Origin: Certhia americana
Taxonomy: Eukaryota; Chordata; Aves; Passeriformes; Certhiidae
Direction: 5' to 3'
Assembly: GCA_018697195.1 (NCBI GenBank)
Contig: CM031870.1
Location: 4,684,497-4,748,496 of the forward strand
DNA length: 64,000 nucleotides
The translations under genes and the position numbers were made by a program. Positions within the stretch are counted from its first letter, which is position 1, and each line of letters opens with the position of its first letter. The notes beneath the pieces were generated by a model. That model saw only the letters and a program-made list of their open reading frames with translations. It searched no databases and was not told the DNA's origin. Positions 38,701 through 51,720 of the stretch are shown here, one piece after another.

Positions 38701-39800
38701 ATTTGGTATTAGGAGCCCGTGGATGATGGTTCACCCTGCAGTCAGTGCCGAGAGTGAGAAATGACAGCCTTATGGCAGCTGATTCATCCCCTGAAGGATC
38801 CTTTCTCTCTGTGAAGGTTAAAGGAGATCTACAGAGCAAGTCCAGCTCCTGAGGTGCAAGTGGAGCTGGGGATGAGCCTGTCCCAGCTCTCTGGTGGAGC
38901 ATGCCAGTCCTGCTGCCCAGTCCTGGCTCCACTGCCCTCACACTGCCCCAGGCTGGTATCACTTCAGCCACGCTGATTCAGAAACTCTTCCCCTGCCATG
39001 GCTGCTTGTTTTCTGCCAGTTTAGGGATCTAAGATCACCCAGTAAGAGATTGGACAGGTGCCAGAGCCAGCATGAAGCCAGGAGAGGTGAGGGAGTGGTG
39101 GAAATGCCTTTCTTAGCAGAAGCGGAAAGCTGCTCAATTGGCCCCATCGTAAATGGGCAGTTCAGCATAAAGTACCTGGTGTGAGTTGGAAAGAACCCAC
39201 TTCCCAAACCACTCAGATGTTTGCTGATAACTGTCCTGTGCCTGGGTCTTGGCATCAGCCCATGTTACACCCTTGTGTCTGGGACTCTGTAATAAAGATA
39301 AGGCAGGTTGTATCGCACAATGGAAGCTCAGTCTGAGGCTCAGCTGAACAACCATCCCGAGGAGATTTCCAGATCCTTTAGGTGTCTCATCTTCAGCTGG
39401 GCCATTGATAATCAGCTCTGCTATAGGGCTTGGACTTTGGGCTGAGAAATTCACCATAGAGGCTGTCAGGGGAGAGCTCTGATGGGTTACAACTACAGAG
39501 GAGGTCTGAAGGCATTTCACTCTTTCAAACTGACTTTCAGGACTGAAACTGTCCTGAAAAAAAGCATCTCTGATGTGTTGTTCCAGGAATGAAACAGTTT
39601 CTGAGAGCAGAACTCAGACCTGTCTGAAGGGTTTGCATCATACAGACATTGCAAGAGCTGTTGTAGAGTGTCATGAATAAGAGACCGTAACAGTGCCTGG
39701 TGTCTTCCTTCCCCTAAGGCTCAGGAACAGCTTTTCCCCACTGTAGCTAGATTTGCTTTAAAACTTTAAGTGTTGACTACTCTAAAGCTGTGTTGTTTGA
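35787..39800. other. Interval between the two P450 genes
   Basis: About 4 kb holding the CYP2W1 promoter (right of 35786) and the 3' flank of the second P450. A/T-rich TATA-like words (TTTAAAG near 35960 and TATTTATTT near 35935, minus strand) lie 150-180 bp upstream of the CYP2W1 ATG, but no convincing core promoter is visible. The rest has only short overlapping ORFs, no recognised repeat family and no leftover P450 exon. Confidence 0.5.
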
Positions 39801-42800
39801 TCATTCACAGGGCACAGCACAAACAAGGTGAGGCATGGGAGTCAAGGTGAAACCAACATCAGCAGTGAGATCCAGGTCTGACTTATCCACTCCTGGAGGG
39901 GGTTGGAAAACAAATTTGCGGAGCAAGCCTGAAAAGAAGAGGAACAGCTCCATTTTGGCCAGTCCTTCACCAAGGCAAGCCCTTCGTCCTGAAAACACAG
40001 GGAAGAAGTTAATGGTCAGCACTGTAACTGTTAGTGTTGATGTCTGAGACCTCCTCAACTGGAGATACAGTCTGGAAGAGCAGGCTGCTCAGGTAGGAAA
40101 TTTTTCCTTCCTTCTCTCTGTATATCAGAGGTGCTACTGATTTGGTCTCAAACTACACAGAAGCCTGTAGTTACATGAAATTGTTCAGTGACTGTGAGTA
40201 AATCCGTGTCTCCTATCTCTCTCAAAGAAGGGGTGGTTACCTAGAGCAATGGTGGATAGAAGAAATGACCAGAAATCCATTACCCTCTGTTCTGTGTCCC
40301 TGGCTTTCACACTGTCCCAAAATCGAGGGGAACTGCCATTAGCCTTGCACCCACACAATTCTTACCTACGGAGAATGGAATAAATGCTTCTCTCCTAATG
40401 AAGTTCCCTTTGGCATCCAGGAAATGGGAAGGGTTGAACTGATCCGGGGTTTTCCAGTGTAACTCGTCATTCAGAGCAGAGGTCAGCAGTGGAATAATCT
40501 CAGTACCCTGAAAGGGATCAAAAAACTCATTGAAGAGGAGATCACTCTCCTACTTGAGCCAGGCTGTATAACTTTTTCTAATGTGAAGAGGCAAATAAGA
40601 CACGACAAATAGAACTGGGAATGTTTCTCTGCCCCATCATGGCTCTGTCTGTTTTCAGTAACTGCTGTTTTATTTTTTGGACCACAAAACATTCCTTTCT
40701 TACAGAGTCAGATATTTCAACAAAGGTGCTGGGGTAGAGGTTCCACATTTGACATAAAAGATTCAAACCAGTGTGATTTAATTAAATCTCTGGTTAATCG
40801 TGATTCAAACAACTGTACCAGACCACAAGCTATTGTGTGTTTATAATAATTATCCTGGATGCAAGGGTCACAGCACAGATTAAACCATGCATCACCGTGT
40901 CTTTAGTTATTTATACATTTTTCCATCTGCTTTAAAGAAAGCTGTGAGGAATCTGTGCAGCATAAGCTGCAGCCTCAGAGCTCACCTTAGGAATCACATA
41001 GCCTCGGAAATTCACATTGCTGGGAGTCGATCGTGATACACCCATGGGGACAATATTGGCAAACCTTTGTATTTCATGTATTACTGCTTCTGTATAAGGC
41101 ATTTTTTTCCGGTCCTCCAACTTAGGCAGCTCTCCTGGTTCAATGACATGGTTCATTTCTTCCTGAATCTTTCCTTGGAAGGAGGAAAGGATTAAGAAGC
41201 TGATAACAATCTTGCAATTGAAATGGCTACCAGTTTGGCAGAGAAGAAGAAAATGGAAAACTGTAAATATCTGGGAAGGGCAGAGTGGGTAAGTCAGGGC
41301 ATGGTATAGTTCCTTCAGGTTTGTTGTTGAGCTAAGGCAGCTTGAATGGAATTGCTACAGTCCATCTCATGCCTGACTCTCATTACACACCTTCGTTACC
41401 CCATAACCCTCAACAGAAACCAGATCAGAATCAGCTCCTGAGGAGACCTTTAGTGACGTAAGGCCATAGCCTGCAGGTGGTGGGGGAGCTTTACTGTGAC
41501 TGTGGGCTGCCCCTTAGCCTCTCCCACTTGACTGGGCTGGTTTATTGCAATCCAGCTGAATAAAATTCCTTTGTAAAGTCAACGCTTGTTATCTCTCTCA
41601 GAGCACTCAGAATAATTACTCTAGGCAACACTGAATGAGTTCCACTCCCTTCCACAACCACAGCCTTAAGCATGCAACAATAAATTGTACAAGAGACTTG
41701 CCCTCCTTACTCTGAATTTCTGGGTATTTCATCATCAGCAGCAGCCCCCAGCGCACAGTTGTGGATGTAGTCTCAGTCCCAGCAGCAAAGAGGTCCAGGG
41801 TTGAAAACATCAGGTTTCCATTGCTGAATGCAGTGTGTGGTTTCTTTGACTCCTTCAAAACATGTGGGTAATACAGCAAGTGATACCCATATGTGAGTGT
41901 GTTGCCACCATTTTTATCTGCATTTTAGCTTTCTCTGACTTTATATGTGCTGGAAAACTAAACATCTGGTCTTTTAGCATTAGGGCCTATGCTCTGTGGA
42001 ATTTGTCTGGTCCCAAGCATATGTGTAATCCCCAAATCCAGATATTAGAAATAATTCCAATAAATTGGAATTTATTTACTGCAACAGAATTTATCACTGT
42101 ACCATTCTTTCAGGGAAGTTTGGGATGATCTCCTCCTTATGAACGCTGAGTGGGAAGTTATTTCACCCTTGTGGGATGTCTCAATAACTAAATCCCTTTA
42201 ACCAGCAGTTCCAGTGGGACCATGAGCGAGTCCAACACAGCTCACTGTGAGCATGAGCTTTGATACATTCTGCTCACTGCAGTTCTTCTGTTTCCACTCA
42301 CTCCCAGACCCTGACAGAGGACCAGTCCTGAGAATAAGTCAGAGCTAAGGGAACAGAAAGACACACAGAAAGACTCAGCTTTAAAGTACCTGGTTTTGCT
42401 TGACCAGAAAGGCATCAACAAAGCCTGTTAGGTCATTTTCATTAAGATCCTCTTTGTGTTCCTGGAAGAGCTTCTGAAGAAAAGCATTCAATTCACTGAT
42501 ATTTTGTAGCACAGTCTTGGAAGCTCCAGACAGAAATCCAAGGGATGGGTAGAAGTTATATAACTGTGGAGCAAGAGAGGTCTTAATGTTAATTGGCATT
42601 TTTTAACACATATTGATATCTCAAATCATACTGCTGGTCCCTTGTCCTATGCCCTGACATTTCAGACTGTAATTTTCCCCCTTCTACAGTCCAAGGAACT
42701 CTGGATTCCTGCAGAAATAGAGTATTCTTTCTGTAATTCAAGGAGGCAGGTTTGGGATTGTGATTTTGCTTTTCAAAGATGGTAAAGTTGTTCCTTTTGT

Positions 42801-45800
42801 GAAGACTTTGTGTTTGTTTTGTATTTTCTCTTACTAATAAGCTTCACAGAGTACGTGCAGGAGCCTGGGAATCTGTGCATTGCAGATACAGCAATGTGTT
42901 CTGTACAGGCTGACTGGCTGATAATGTTCTTGTTCTCAAAAAGAAATATGTGGGAGGCCAGGAGAACAAATGCTGGAAACCAGATATTCTTCCAAAAACT
43001 AACAGCTAAAACATAAAATTAAGCTCTTACCTGCACCATAGGGGAGCCCAACAGCTTAGTATTTTGATTTATCAGCTTCAGCAAAGTTAGAAATACTGGA
43101 TCATCATATTCAAACCTCTCTCCAAACAATATAGAGCAGATGACATTGGATACAGCATTGTTGAGTATCATTTTTGTGTCAAATGGTTTCCCTGTATTTC
43201 AAGCAATGAAAACAAATGATAACGTGACTATGCTTGTTTCAGGCTGGTTTCCTATGGAAATGTAGTCCTGAGCTCCCAAAGAAAACTCTTTCCCCACCCA
43301 GAATTCATAGCAGGGAATTCTGTTTCAGTGTTTTAAGGCCTTGGTTCAATAACCTACTGCATTGTATGCTGAACTTTAACCACGAGATACCATTTGCTCA
43401 GAGTTAAACTTTCATTAATCTTTATTGTTCTGCTAGACCTGTTTTCTGTCTCTGGATGAAAGACTTGACACTCACCATGATAGGATTCAAAATATTTGAT
43501 GAGGGAATTTACTTCCTCCAGGATTCGGATCTCAAGGGTTCTCTTTCCCATTCCAAAATCTCTCAGTGTGGACAAGGTAAATCTTCTCATAGTTTTCCAT
43601 AGCTCTCCATGGCTGAATGCTATGCCTAAAATAAAGATGTAGCATCCTCATGGCACCTGGAACCTCCTAAGGTCACAAAAAGTGATCTGTAAGAGGACAG
43701 TACTCTCTGCTGTGAGAATACAGTGAACAGAGACAAAACTTATCCAAGCAAAAGGTCAGTTACCATTTCCTTGTGTCATTTTCCTAAATATGGGTATTTC
43801 TGCCCTCTCTCCAAACTCTTCAGCATGATTTAAAAGGGCATCCTTGATGGTTTCATATCCAGCCAGTACCACAACCCTCCTGGGTCCAAAATGCACTGTG
43901 AAGACGTTGCCATATATCTTGGAGAGCTGTTAAGGTGAATAAATATGTTCATTCAAAGCCACATCTGGACTCAAGCATGAGTACTGGCCACTCTAGGCGG
44001 TTTGTAGACCAAAAGGAGCCTCCCAGCCCTGCCTGATGTCTCCAGGTGCTGCTGTAATTCAAGTAGTGAGCAACAGCTATCGATTGCCAGCATCTCTGCT
44101 TGCACCCTGTTTGCTCAACAAGGTGTCTGCTATCACTGCTCCTATCAGGGGAGTCAATAAAGTGCCACTGCATTCCTGTGGTGTTCTGCAGTAACAGGCC
44201 AGCAATACCACCTTGGGAGGTTGGTTAGGGAATGCTGTAGCAGGCAGACCTGTTTATTGTAGTGCTGGTGACCTGAGGCAAGCGGGCGTGCACACACCTT
44301 TGAGGCTGAAGCCACAAACACTGTAAAAACAAAGCCAGACAATAACTCTTTCTTTCAGGACAGTACTTGTCTCTAATTATGGCAAGGTGGGTAGTATTGC
44401 AGTCATCACAGAATTATTTGTTGGCCACCAGAAACTTGAATCCAAGTAGGAAGCATATTCTGTTAGATAATGTCACAGGAGTGTCAGGCTTTTATAGCGA
44501 ATTAAAAAATGAATCATCTGTTACCCAGAAAGGTGGCTTTGACAAGCTAATCATTCACTTGGTATTTTAGGCTTCATTTAAACACACTTGCAAGCCATCC
44601 GCTCCAAATGTCTTCTTGTTTCTGATGTGCCTGGGTTACCATTCTCTATGCATTAGATAGATTCCACAAATTGAATTTCAGATTAGAAGCAGCTCCCGTT
44701 ATTACGCCAGACAAATTGAATTTGTTTTCATCAAACAGTGGTTTGACGGCTTGGGAGATAACATTAGCACTGGTTCTTTCGTCCCTGGCAGCTCACAGAG
44801 TGTGTGGCAGAGCCAGGGGCAGGGAATCACAGCTGCCTCCAGGCCTTCCTTTGGCCATCTCCTTGCATTAGTGCTTCTTGGCATCCACTCTGGTTTTACT
44901 CAGCAGCACAAGTACTGGATGTGGCAGGTCTGAAAGCCCAAATAAACCTTGGTAGATTATAGGAGATTACTCTGGTGCTGTCATGTGACATTTGTGCCAT
45001 AGAATCCCTCAGTACTGCCAAAAATAATTCATAGTTTCATACTGACATCCTCAAACATACCCAGGATCAGATGGGAGCTCAGGACCAGGAGTCTGTCAGA
45101 ACTGATCTCTGTACAGTCCTCTGCCCCATAAATCAAGGATGAGCACAGATGAGCACTGTATGCCTGCTGTAGGAATTCTGTTCTTTGGCAACACAGGGTG
45201 CCCTTTCTTCTACAGCTAACTGGAGGATTGTGGTGTCTGTACTGCCTTCTCACTGCAGATGTTCAAGTGGCTGAAGGAGTTCTCTGGGGACCAGCTTTCC
45301 CCCACCATAGTGTCCAGGAAGCAGCACACACACAGGACATGTGACAGGTCCCTCTAAGCACTTCAACTATCTCTACAGCAACCAGATAAAATCTGAATTC
45401 CCACTGAATTGTCCCCAGGTGCCTACAGGAAGATAGCAGACACCTCCTGAAACAAACACTGCCTCTGGCTTTTTAATATTTAAGTTTTGGAGTTTTTTTC
45501 TCTCTCTTTTAGGAATATAAGTATCCATGGAGCTGTGTAAGAAAGAGCAATTTGTTTAGCTAGACATATAAAATCCATGCATTGAGTCCTCAACCACACT
45601 GGGCAGTGTGTGCAGGGGGAGGGCTGGAGAGGCAGAGTTGTGCTTTGCATTGTAGAGATATAATTAGTTTTGGAAAAAAGTGTGCATAGTTCTCTTTCCC
45701 TCTGTTGTGGGGATGGTATCTTTTCTTCCTTCATGCCTTCCATCCACCCATCCTTCCTAGAGGCCTGGTGGCAATGAGACATTTCTTGACAGCAGCAGCC

Positions 45801-46316
45801 TGGCCCAGCTCAAGTCTTTTACCTGCAGCCTCTGAAGGGCTCAAAACTCCAACAATTTGGAGTAGATTCCAAGGGGTGGGCACTCTACACTTGAGTGTGT
45901 ATAATGAAAGTGTGTGTGTGTATTATATTCATATATATAAATACAAGTGTGTGTATGCACCTCTGAAGGTAAAGAGTCTGCTGGCCTGCCTGTGTGCCAC
46001 ATATCTCATTGCTGCCCTCCACACAAAGCAATCACAACCACATCTCTATTTCCCCAGCTGTATTTCTTGTTTCAGGAATTGCCTGAAACATTTGCCCCCT
46101 GCCTTGCTCAGCCCCTACCTCTGTCAACGACTGGAATGGCTTTTTCAGGTCCACCACGTTCAGGTTCCCAATCAGAGGAAGAGGTCGTGGCCCAGGAGGC
46201 AAATTGCAAACTGACTTCTTGGACCTGGAGAAAAAGTAAAGGAGAGCAAACAGCCCTGCAGCCAAGCAGAGCAGTGAGCTGGAGCCCACGTACTGCAGGA
46301 AACTCTGCACAGCCAT
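39801..46316 (-). CDS. CYP2-family P450, tandem paralogue of CYP2W1 with CYP2K-like features, nine exons, 501 residues
   Basis: Coding exons on the minus strand: 46316-46119, 43926-43764, 43625-43476, 43191-43031, 42563-42390, 41852-41711, 41173-40986, 40507-40366, 39988-39801 (stop TGA). They join in frame into 502 codons with GT-AG introns. The start is the ATG at 46316, which has G at -3 and +4; the frame continues six bases upstream only through TTG. It has a membrane anchor followed by a basic RSKK stop-transfer, the hinge LPPGPRPLP, the I-helix AGTET at about 306-310, ExxR as E363-R366, and the heme loop FSVGRRACLG with Cys444. Exon lengths equal those of CYP2 genes (163, 150, 161, 142, 188, 142). 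It is clearly diverged from the neighbour. [15 protein letters not shown] and [19 protein letters not shown] resemble fish CYP2K proteins; birds are also described as having a second CYP2W gene (CYP2W2), which this may be. It should be an ER-bound monooxygenase; its substrate is unknown. Confidence 0.92.
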
Positions 46317-46354
46317 GTCCAAAGCCTGGTGAGGGTATGAGCATCTTGGAGTCC

Positions 46355-46362
46355 CTTTATAG
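46355..46362 (-). promoter_or_regulatory. TATA box of the second P450 gene
   Basis: On the minus strand CTATAAAG lies 39-46 bp upstream of the ATG at 46316. With usual spacing the transcript would start near 46326-46330, giving a very short 5' UTR of about 10-15 nt, or the site serves a slightly different start. The context GACTATAAAGGGA is a good consensus. Use is inferred. Confidence 0.55.
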
Positions 46363-49300
46363 TCCTTCTGTCATTGCCTGAACACACCTTCTGGGGAAGT
46401 GGCTTTACACAGAGAAAAGGGCTCTGCAGACTTGTTTACATCCACTTAGACCAGATGTACTCCATTTCCCTGCCAAATACAACACCCTCTTTCATCCTGA
46501 ACCATGGATTATCGTAATCCGGAGCTCTAATTTCATCTACAACACTGGGACAAGGTGCTTGTTTTCCAGTGAAGATCTGTGTTATGGGCATGTTGTTCTC
46601 TATGTGATTGCGGGGTCAGAACTCAAGGACAGGACCCATGCTGGACTGCTGTCACTGTGCCAGGTCACAGGGCTCAGCTGGACCACTGGTGATGCAATGG
46701 AGGGAGCAGGACACAGGAGGGAAAACCCACAATAATGCATGGTCCAGGGTGCACCTGGCAAGAAGCCCTCAGGGAGGACAAGACTGACCACAGAGAAGCT
46801 GGAACGGTGGTTGCATGAAGGTGTGCTAATTCAGGATTGCTGACAGGAGCAGATCTATTTACAGGTGACAGCTCTAGTACTTTTTGCTTTCCTGCCAGCC
46901 CAGTAAAATCACCTCCTTGAGCAGATCAGTGCTTTTATTGCTAGCATTGTTATTGTCTTTGTCCCAAAAATCCTCTACCAGCAATCCCAAAATGCCCCTG
47001 AAACCACTTCAGTTGCTATTTGGCAGTTTATTGCCCAGAGAACCGTGTGCCTGGATGGCCATGCCTGGCTCAGCATTTGGTGATGACTCTCTCTGTTTAT
47101 GAACAGCTGCATGCAATCCTCTAGGAGAAACCGTCCCCTGCAGGCAATCCTGCCTAGATTGGGAAAGAGATCCTGAATCCTTGTAACTTGGGAGGAGCCA
47201 GCATCAGATTCTGCAGCTGGCCAGGCAGAGGATGGAGGAGGGAGGCTGCCTGGGCAGCTGCTGCCAAGGAGGTGCCAGCCAGGAGGAGCACATGGCAGCA
47301 GTTCTGGCCCTGCAGGTACTGAGTCACGTCCCAAGCCAGGGCAGGGTCCTGCAAGAGCCCACGTGCCCAGGTGACAGCTCCAAGAGCCACCCCCACCCTG
47401 TGCATCCTTGGGGAAATGACAACAAAGCACAAGTGACCAAGAACAGGAAGCCACTTGTAGAAATGGTGGCTCTGGGGGAAGGAGCTGATTTGACGCTCCA
47501 TCCCATATTCTCTGGTGGGGACATATTGCTCCCCAGTTGCAGATACTGGCAGATTACTGGGCTGTGCTGCTGTTCAACCCTTTAGAAATCTTTAGTTTAA
47601 TAATTCTTTTGCTAGGATTCTCCAAGGCTCCCAGGTGCAGGCTACACTGATGGAAAAATGATGATTATTTATTAATAATAATAAAAGTACATTAGCCAAA
47701 GGCAAGGGGAATCAATAAACTCTAACTAGATTGACATGAAAAAGGTGCCTGCACGTCTGCCTGCTTGTTATCAGGAGTGGAGTTTTTCAAAAGGGGGAAC
47801 CTTCCTGTGCAGAAGAAGACCAGGCAGGGTGGGCAAATAAAGGAGGGCAACGGATGGTCACATCCATCTCAAGATTTGCTGCACAGCTATGAGGTCTTGG
47901 CCTGCACCTTCCTCTCCCAGACATTTCCAAGAATATCCTGTTCTTCCAGATTTTTCTCTGAGCAAATGCTGTGACTACTGGATCTCCTGAGACTTTATAA
48001 CATGCAGTAAGAGAGAGGGAAAAATCCTGGATGGGGCCAGTTGGGTACCAAAGGAGGAAATCTGTTGCTGTTTACATAGAGCTCTGTAGGGCTAGAGCTG
48101 GCTGCTGCCAGAGCAAGCAAAAGTACCTTCTCTGGACTTCAGAGTGACAATACAGGGTTAGACACTTTCTCAAGTAGTGAACCCTTGGATTTGCAGCCTG
48201 CTGAACTGATGCCCCATGAGAAACAATGGATGAACTCTCCAGAGGGAGGGAATCTTTGCAGTTTTAAAATGCAGCCAATGTGATGCCCTCACCCCCATTT
48301 CTTCCTCACATCCCTCAGCTTCCAGTGTGCAATCCTGAGCACAGCCCACAGCCTCAGGCTTGCAGGTGAGGATCCCACACAGGACTGGGGAAAAAGTTGC
48401 TCCCAGCTCAAGGCAGAACCACCTTCAGGTGAGCAGACTTTGTAGGAACTCAGGAGACTCTCATCAGTTCCTCCTGGAAAATGAGCCTGCACTTAAACTG
48501 CACCACAGAAACTCCTGTGTGCTCATCTGGAGAAGGTCACAGCACCTTATAATGGGACACAGGTTAACAGTGCTACAGTAACTGTAGGATAATGTAGGGA
48601 AAGAGTTGTTATAAGGCCATAATTCAGTCAATGACTGCTGATAACATCATAAACCATGAGAGTGAACACCAACTGTTTGTGTGCCTTGCAAGGCTCTGCC
48701 ACTGCTTTACAGCTGCTGGAGATGCCTATCAGCCATGCATTGTTATCAGGGACATATAAAGCCTGAGCACACCCTATTAAACATTAACATTTTTAAAGAC
48801 CCAGATGTGTTAAAACTCAGGCTGCTCCTTGCTAATGGATTTTGCTTGCCTTGACAAATGCCAGTGCAGAAAGAAATCAAAAGCTTTCCGACTCTGACCT
48901 CTTTCAATTTTTCATCATTATTGCATTGTTTTATTGGATTACACCCACTTCTTCCCACCCTGAAAATCTGTAATTCTACAGGATCACTACAGGGTAATGA
49001 TCAGTATCTCAAGTGTTCACTTTGCTCATTTTTATACAAATGACTATTCAATTTCTTTTCATTCATCTGCCAAATCAGTATGGGTTGCAAATTTACATTG
49101 GGAAGAAAGACTCCTGAAAAACATTTTAAAAAATCTTTATTTTGTGGCAAATTTTTTTAAAAAAAGAGATTCCTGGCTTGTGGGGTTTTTTTTCATATTT
49201 TAAGTTGAAAGATTATATAGGATGAGTCTGGTCACTGGGAGAAGAAAATAAAGTAATCTGTGCATGAGATTAGTGCATTGTCCCTGTGCAGAGCCTAAGG

Positions 49301-51387
49301 TGAGAGTATTTACCACTTATGTTAAGCTTTTACCATTCCTGAGAACTTTGTTGCTTTTAAAAGGCTCCTTCTTGGACTAAATAGATGCCACTCCTTCATG
49401 AGTCTCACTCAGTGAGAAAACACATGGGAGATCCTTGGCTTTGGTGCTGGTAATCTATTTTTTAATATGCATAGCTACAAAAATATTTGCAGTAAAATCC
49501 CTCATTTACACCAACAAGTCAAGGCACCCTCACCAGGGGGGTGAGTATGGAGTAGGCTGGGTTATGAAGAGATGATTTTCAAAATACAGATGATAAATCA
49601 AATGCCTCAACACAGCACCAAGGATTTTTTGTTCTGGGTCTCTGGCTTCTGTCTCTCTCAACAACATATAGCAGAAATTGTATTAATCCAAGAGAAATTT
49701 GAGGCATATCATAAAGGGTGATTAGTTGGTATCTACAGTAGCAGGGTCCCAGCATCTTACTTCTGGGCCCCTGTCTTGATGCAGGTGGAGATGTGGATTT
49801 AGATGTACCAGAATTGCAATGACCAATTTAAGATGAAGGTTTGTTTCAACTCTCAGTGCAGCGTTGCTATTTCTACAAGGTTCCTCTCTAAACTGATGAG
49901 CCTTTGGCTCAGTAATAACAGAAAATAAGCTATCATTCTTATCTTTATGGACCACACAACATATTAAGGCCCTGACCTTATTGGCATGAAACTACGATTT
50001 CCCTGTAAGTGCAAAACAATAATATTTCATTAATCATCCACAACAGAAATCCCCATTCCCCAGACTATTCTGGCAATATTCTGCATTTTTGCTTGTCTAG
50101 GAACCTGAATTAAAAGGGAGAAAAATGGTTTACAACAGCCTGTGGCAGTGATGGAGCAAGAGGCCTTATGTAAGAGCTGGCGGCATGCTTGCCTCATGAA
50201 GGTGAGGCGTAGGAATGAGTGATCCTGGAAGGATGTTTCTCTGAGGTGTGTTCTGTGCCTGGGCTGGGAACAGCAGTCTCAAGGGCACAAATTCCAGCAT
50301 CTGAATGTGCTTGGTCTTGTTCAACTCATTAATTTCCTACAGCTCTCCCAAGTCAAGCTACAAAATCCCCTAGTGCTTTACTCCGAGCCTTTCATGGCTT
50401 GTCAATAAATTATTTTCCAATTAACTACCTGATAATTTGAGTCTGCAGGCTCTTAAAAGAGGCAGCGTGGTGAGAGAGAGAAAATAATGGAAGTCACGGA
50501 CATTTCCTTGCCCATAAAAAAGAATAAAGGTTCTTCTCTGAAGTATTATTCAATTTGGTGCTTCCAAAAAGTAATGGTGAGTTTGTAGCAACTCTTTCTG
50601 AGGAGATGTTTGTCCAGCTTGTGGATAAACACCAATTGTGGTTTTCAGCACTATCTGACAACATTGGATAACAGTTTTTAATGTTGCTTCAGTCCATAAT
50701 TAATGAAGAAAAGCTCTGATTCAAGCAAAGGATTTTTATTTCTTCTTTAGTCTACCAAGCTGTGTAACTTGAAAGGGGAAGAGCCAAGATTTTCCCTAGT
50801 TTGGGAAGTCTTTTAATTTGAGCATTCTCATTTTTGGCAAGGGCTCAGGACTCCAGACTAGAGATGCTTTGGAACACTACGAATTATCTCATCTCTCTTG
50901 TACAATGGGCCCCCTTTTGCTGAAGCAGCTATTTCAGATTTCCCTGATGCTCTCAAAGTCTCTCACTCCTTTGAAAGATAATATGTGAAAAGCATTTAAT
51001 TCTCTGTTTGTGGTACTGCTCTTTGTGGCTGTTTTTGTTGAGTTCTTTTGGAACTGGTTGGTTTAATCCCCAAATGAGGTTTTTTTCCTTCACAATGATT
51101 ATCTAAGGGGTAGTTTCACTTGATCTCCTTGGGAAAAATATATCCTAAATTGCTAAAGCATGTGTATTAGATTGTATGACAACCTGTACCTTTAAAGGAA
51201 ATTCTAGAAGGTCCAACTGGCATTTGCAATTAAAACATTAAGTAATCATAACCAAACACCTGCTACTATACCTGATCTGAATTTGAGTAACTATAATGTT
51301 TAAGATTCCAAAGAAAGTCCCTGAGTTAATGAATAGGTTAAAAAAATTGATTTAATAAAATATAGCAGGTTGATGTAGCCTTTGCAA
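46363..51387. other. Intergenic stretch upstream of the second P450 gene
   Basis: About 5 kb between the P450 promoter and a CR1 remnant. It holds only short overlapping ORFs and an AT-rich patch near 47650-47690 (TTATTAATAATAATAAAA). The GC-richer part at 47.1-47.6 kb gives ORFs on both strands with no recognised domain. No gene or RNA was recognised. Confidence 0.5.
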
Positions 51388-51720
51388 AGAATCATAGAAT
51401 GATTTAGGTTGGAAAAGACCTTTAAGATCATTGAACCAAACTGCTCCCCCAGTGCTGCCAAGGCCACCACTAAAATCATGTCCCCAAGTGCCACATTTCC
51501 ATGGGTTTTAAATACCTCCAGGGATGGGGGCTCCACCAGTGCCCTAGGCAGTCTGTGGCAGTGCTTAGGAAAGTGAATTTTCCTAATATCCACACTCATG
51601 ACCAGTTGGGTGTAATCTGCAATCTTGCAGAGGGTGTACCTGATCCCATCTCCCAGATCATTCGTAAAGATGTTAAACAGAGTTGGAAAGGGTTGGTGCT
51701 TTCTGCCTGGGAATAGTTCC
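51388..51720 (-). mobile_element. CR1 LINE remnant, reverse-transcriptase end joined to 3' UTR
   Basis: The + strand starts AATCATAGAATGATTTAGGT and continues TTGGAAAAGACC and TTTAAGATCATTGAACC, the reverse complement of a CR1 3' end. In minus-strand sense it carries a reverse-transcriptase piece (LFNIFTNDLGDGIRYTLCKI, then ADYTQL) fused directly to CR1 3' sequence (DIRKIHF, ALVEPPSLEVFKTHGNVALG). The stretch between the palm and the 3' end is deleted. The copy is truncated and inactive. Confidence 0.85.

Noticed and set aside
46317..46322. Start of the second P450 two codons upstream (M-D-M)
   Set aside because: The first codon is TTG, not ATG. The ATG at 46316 has a good Kozak context and gives the same exon-1 length (66 codons) as CYP2W1.
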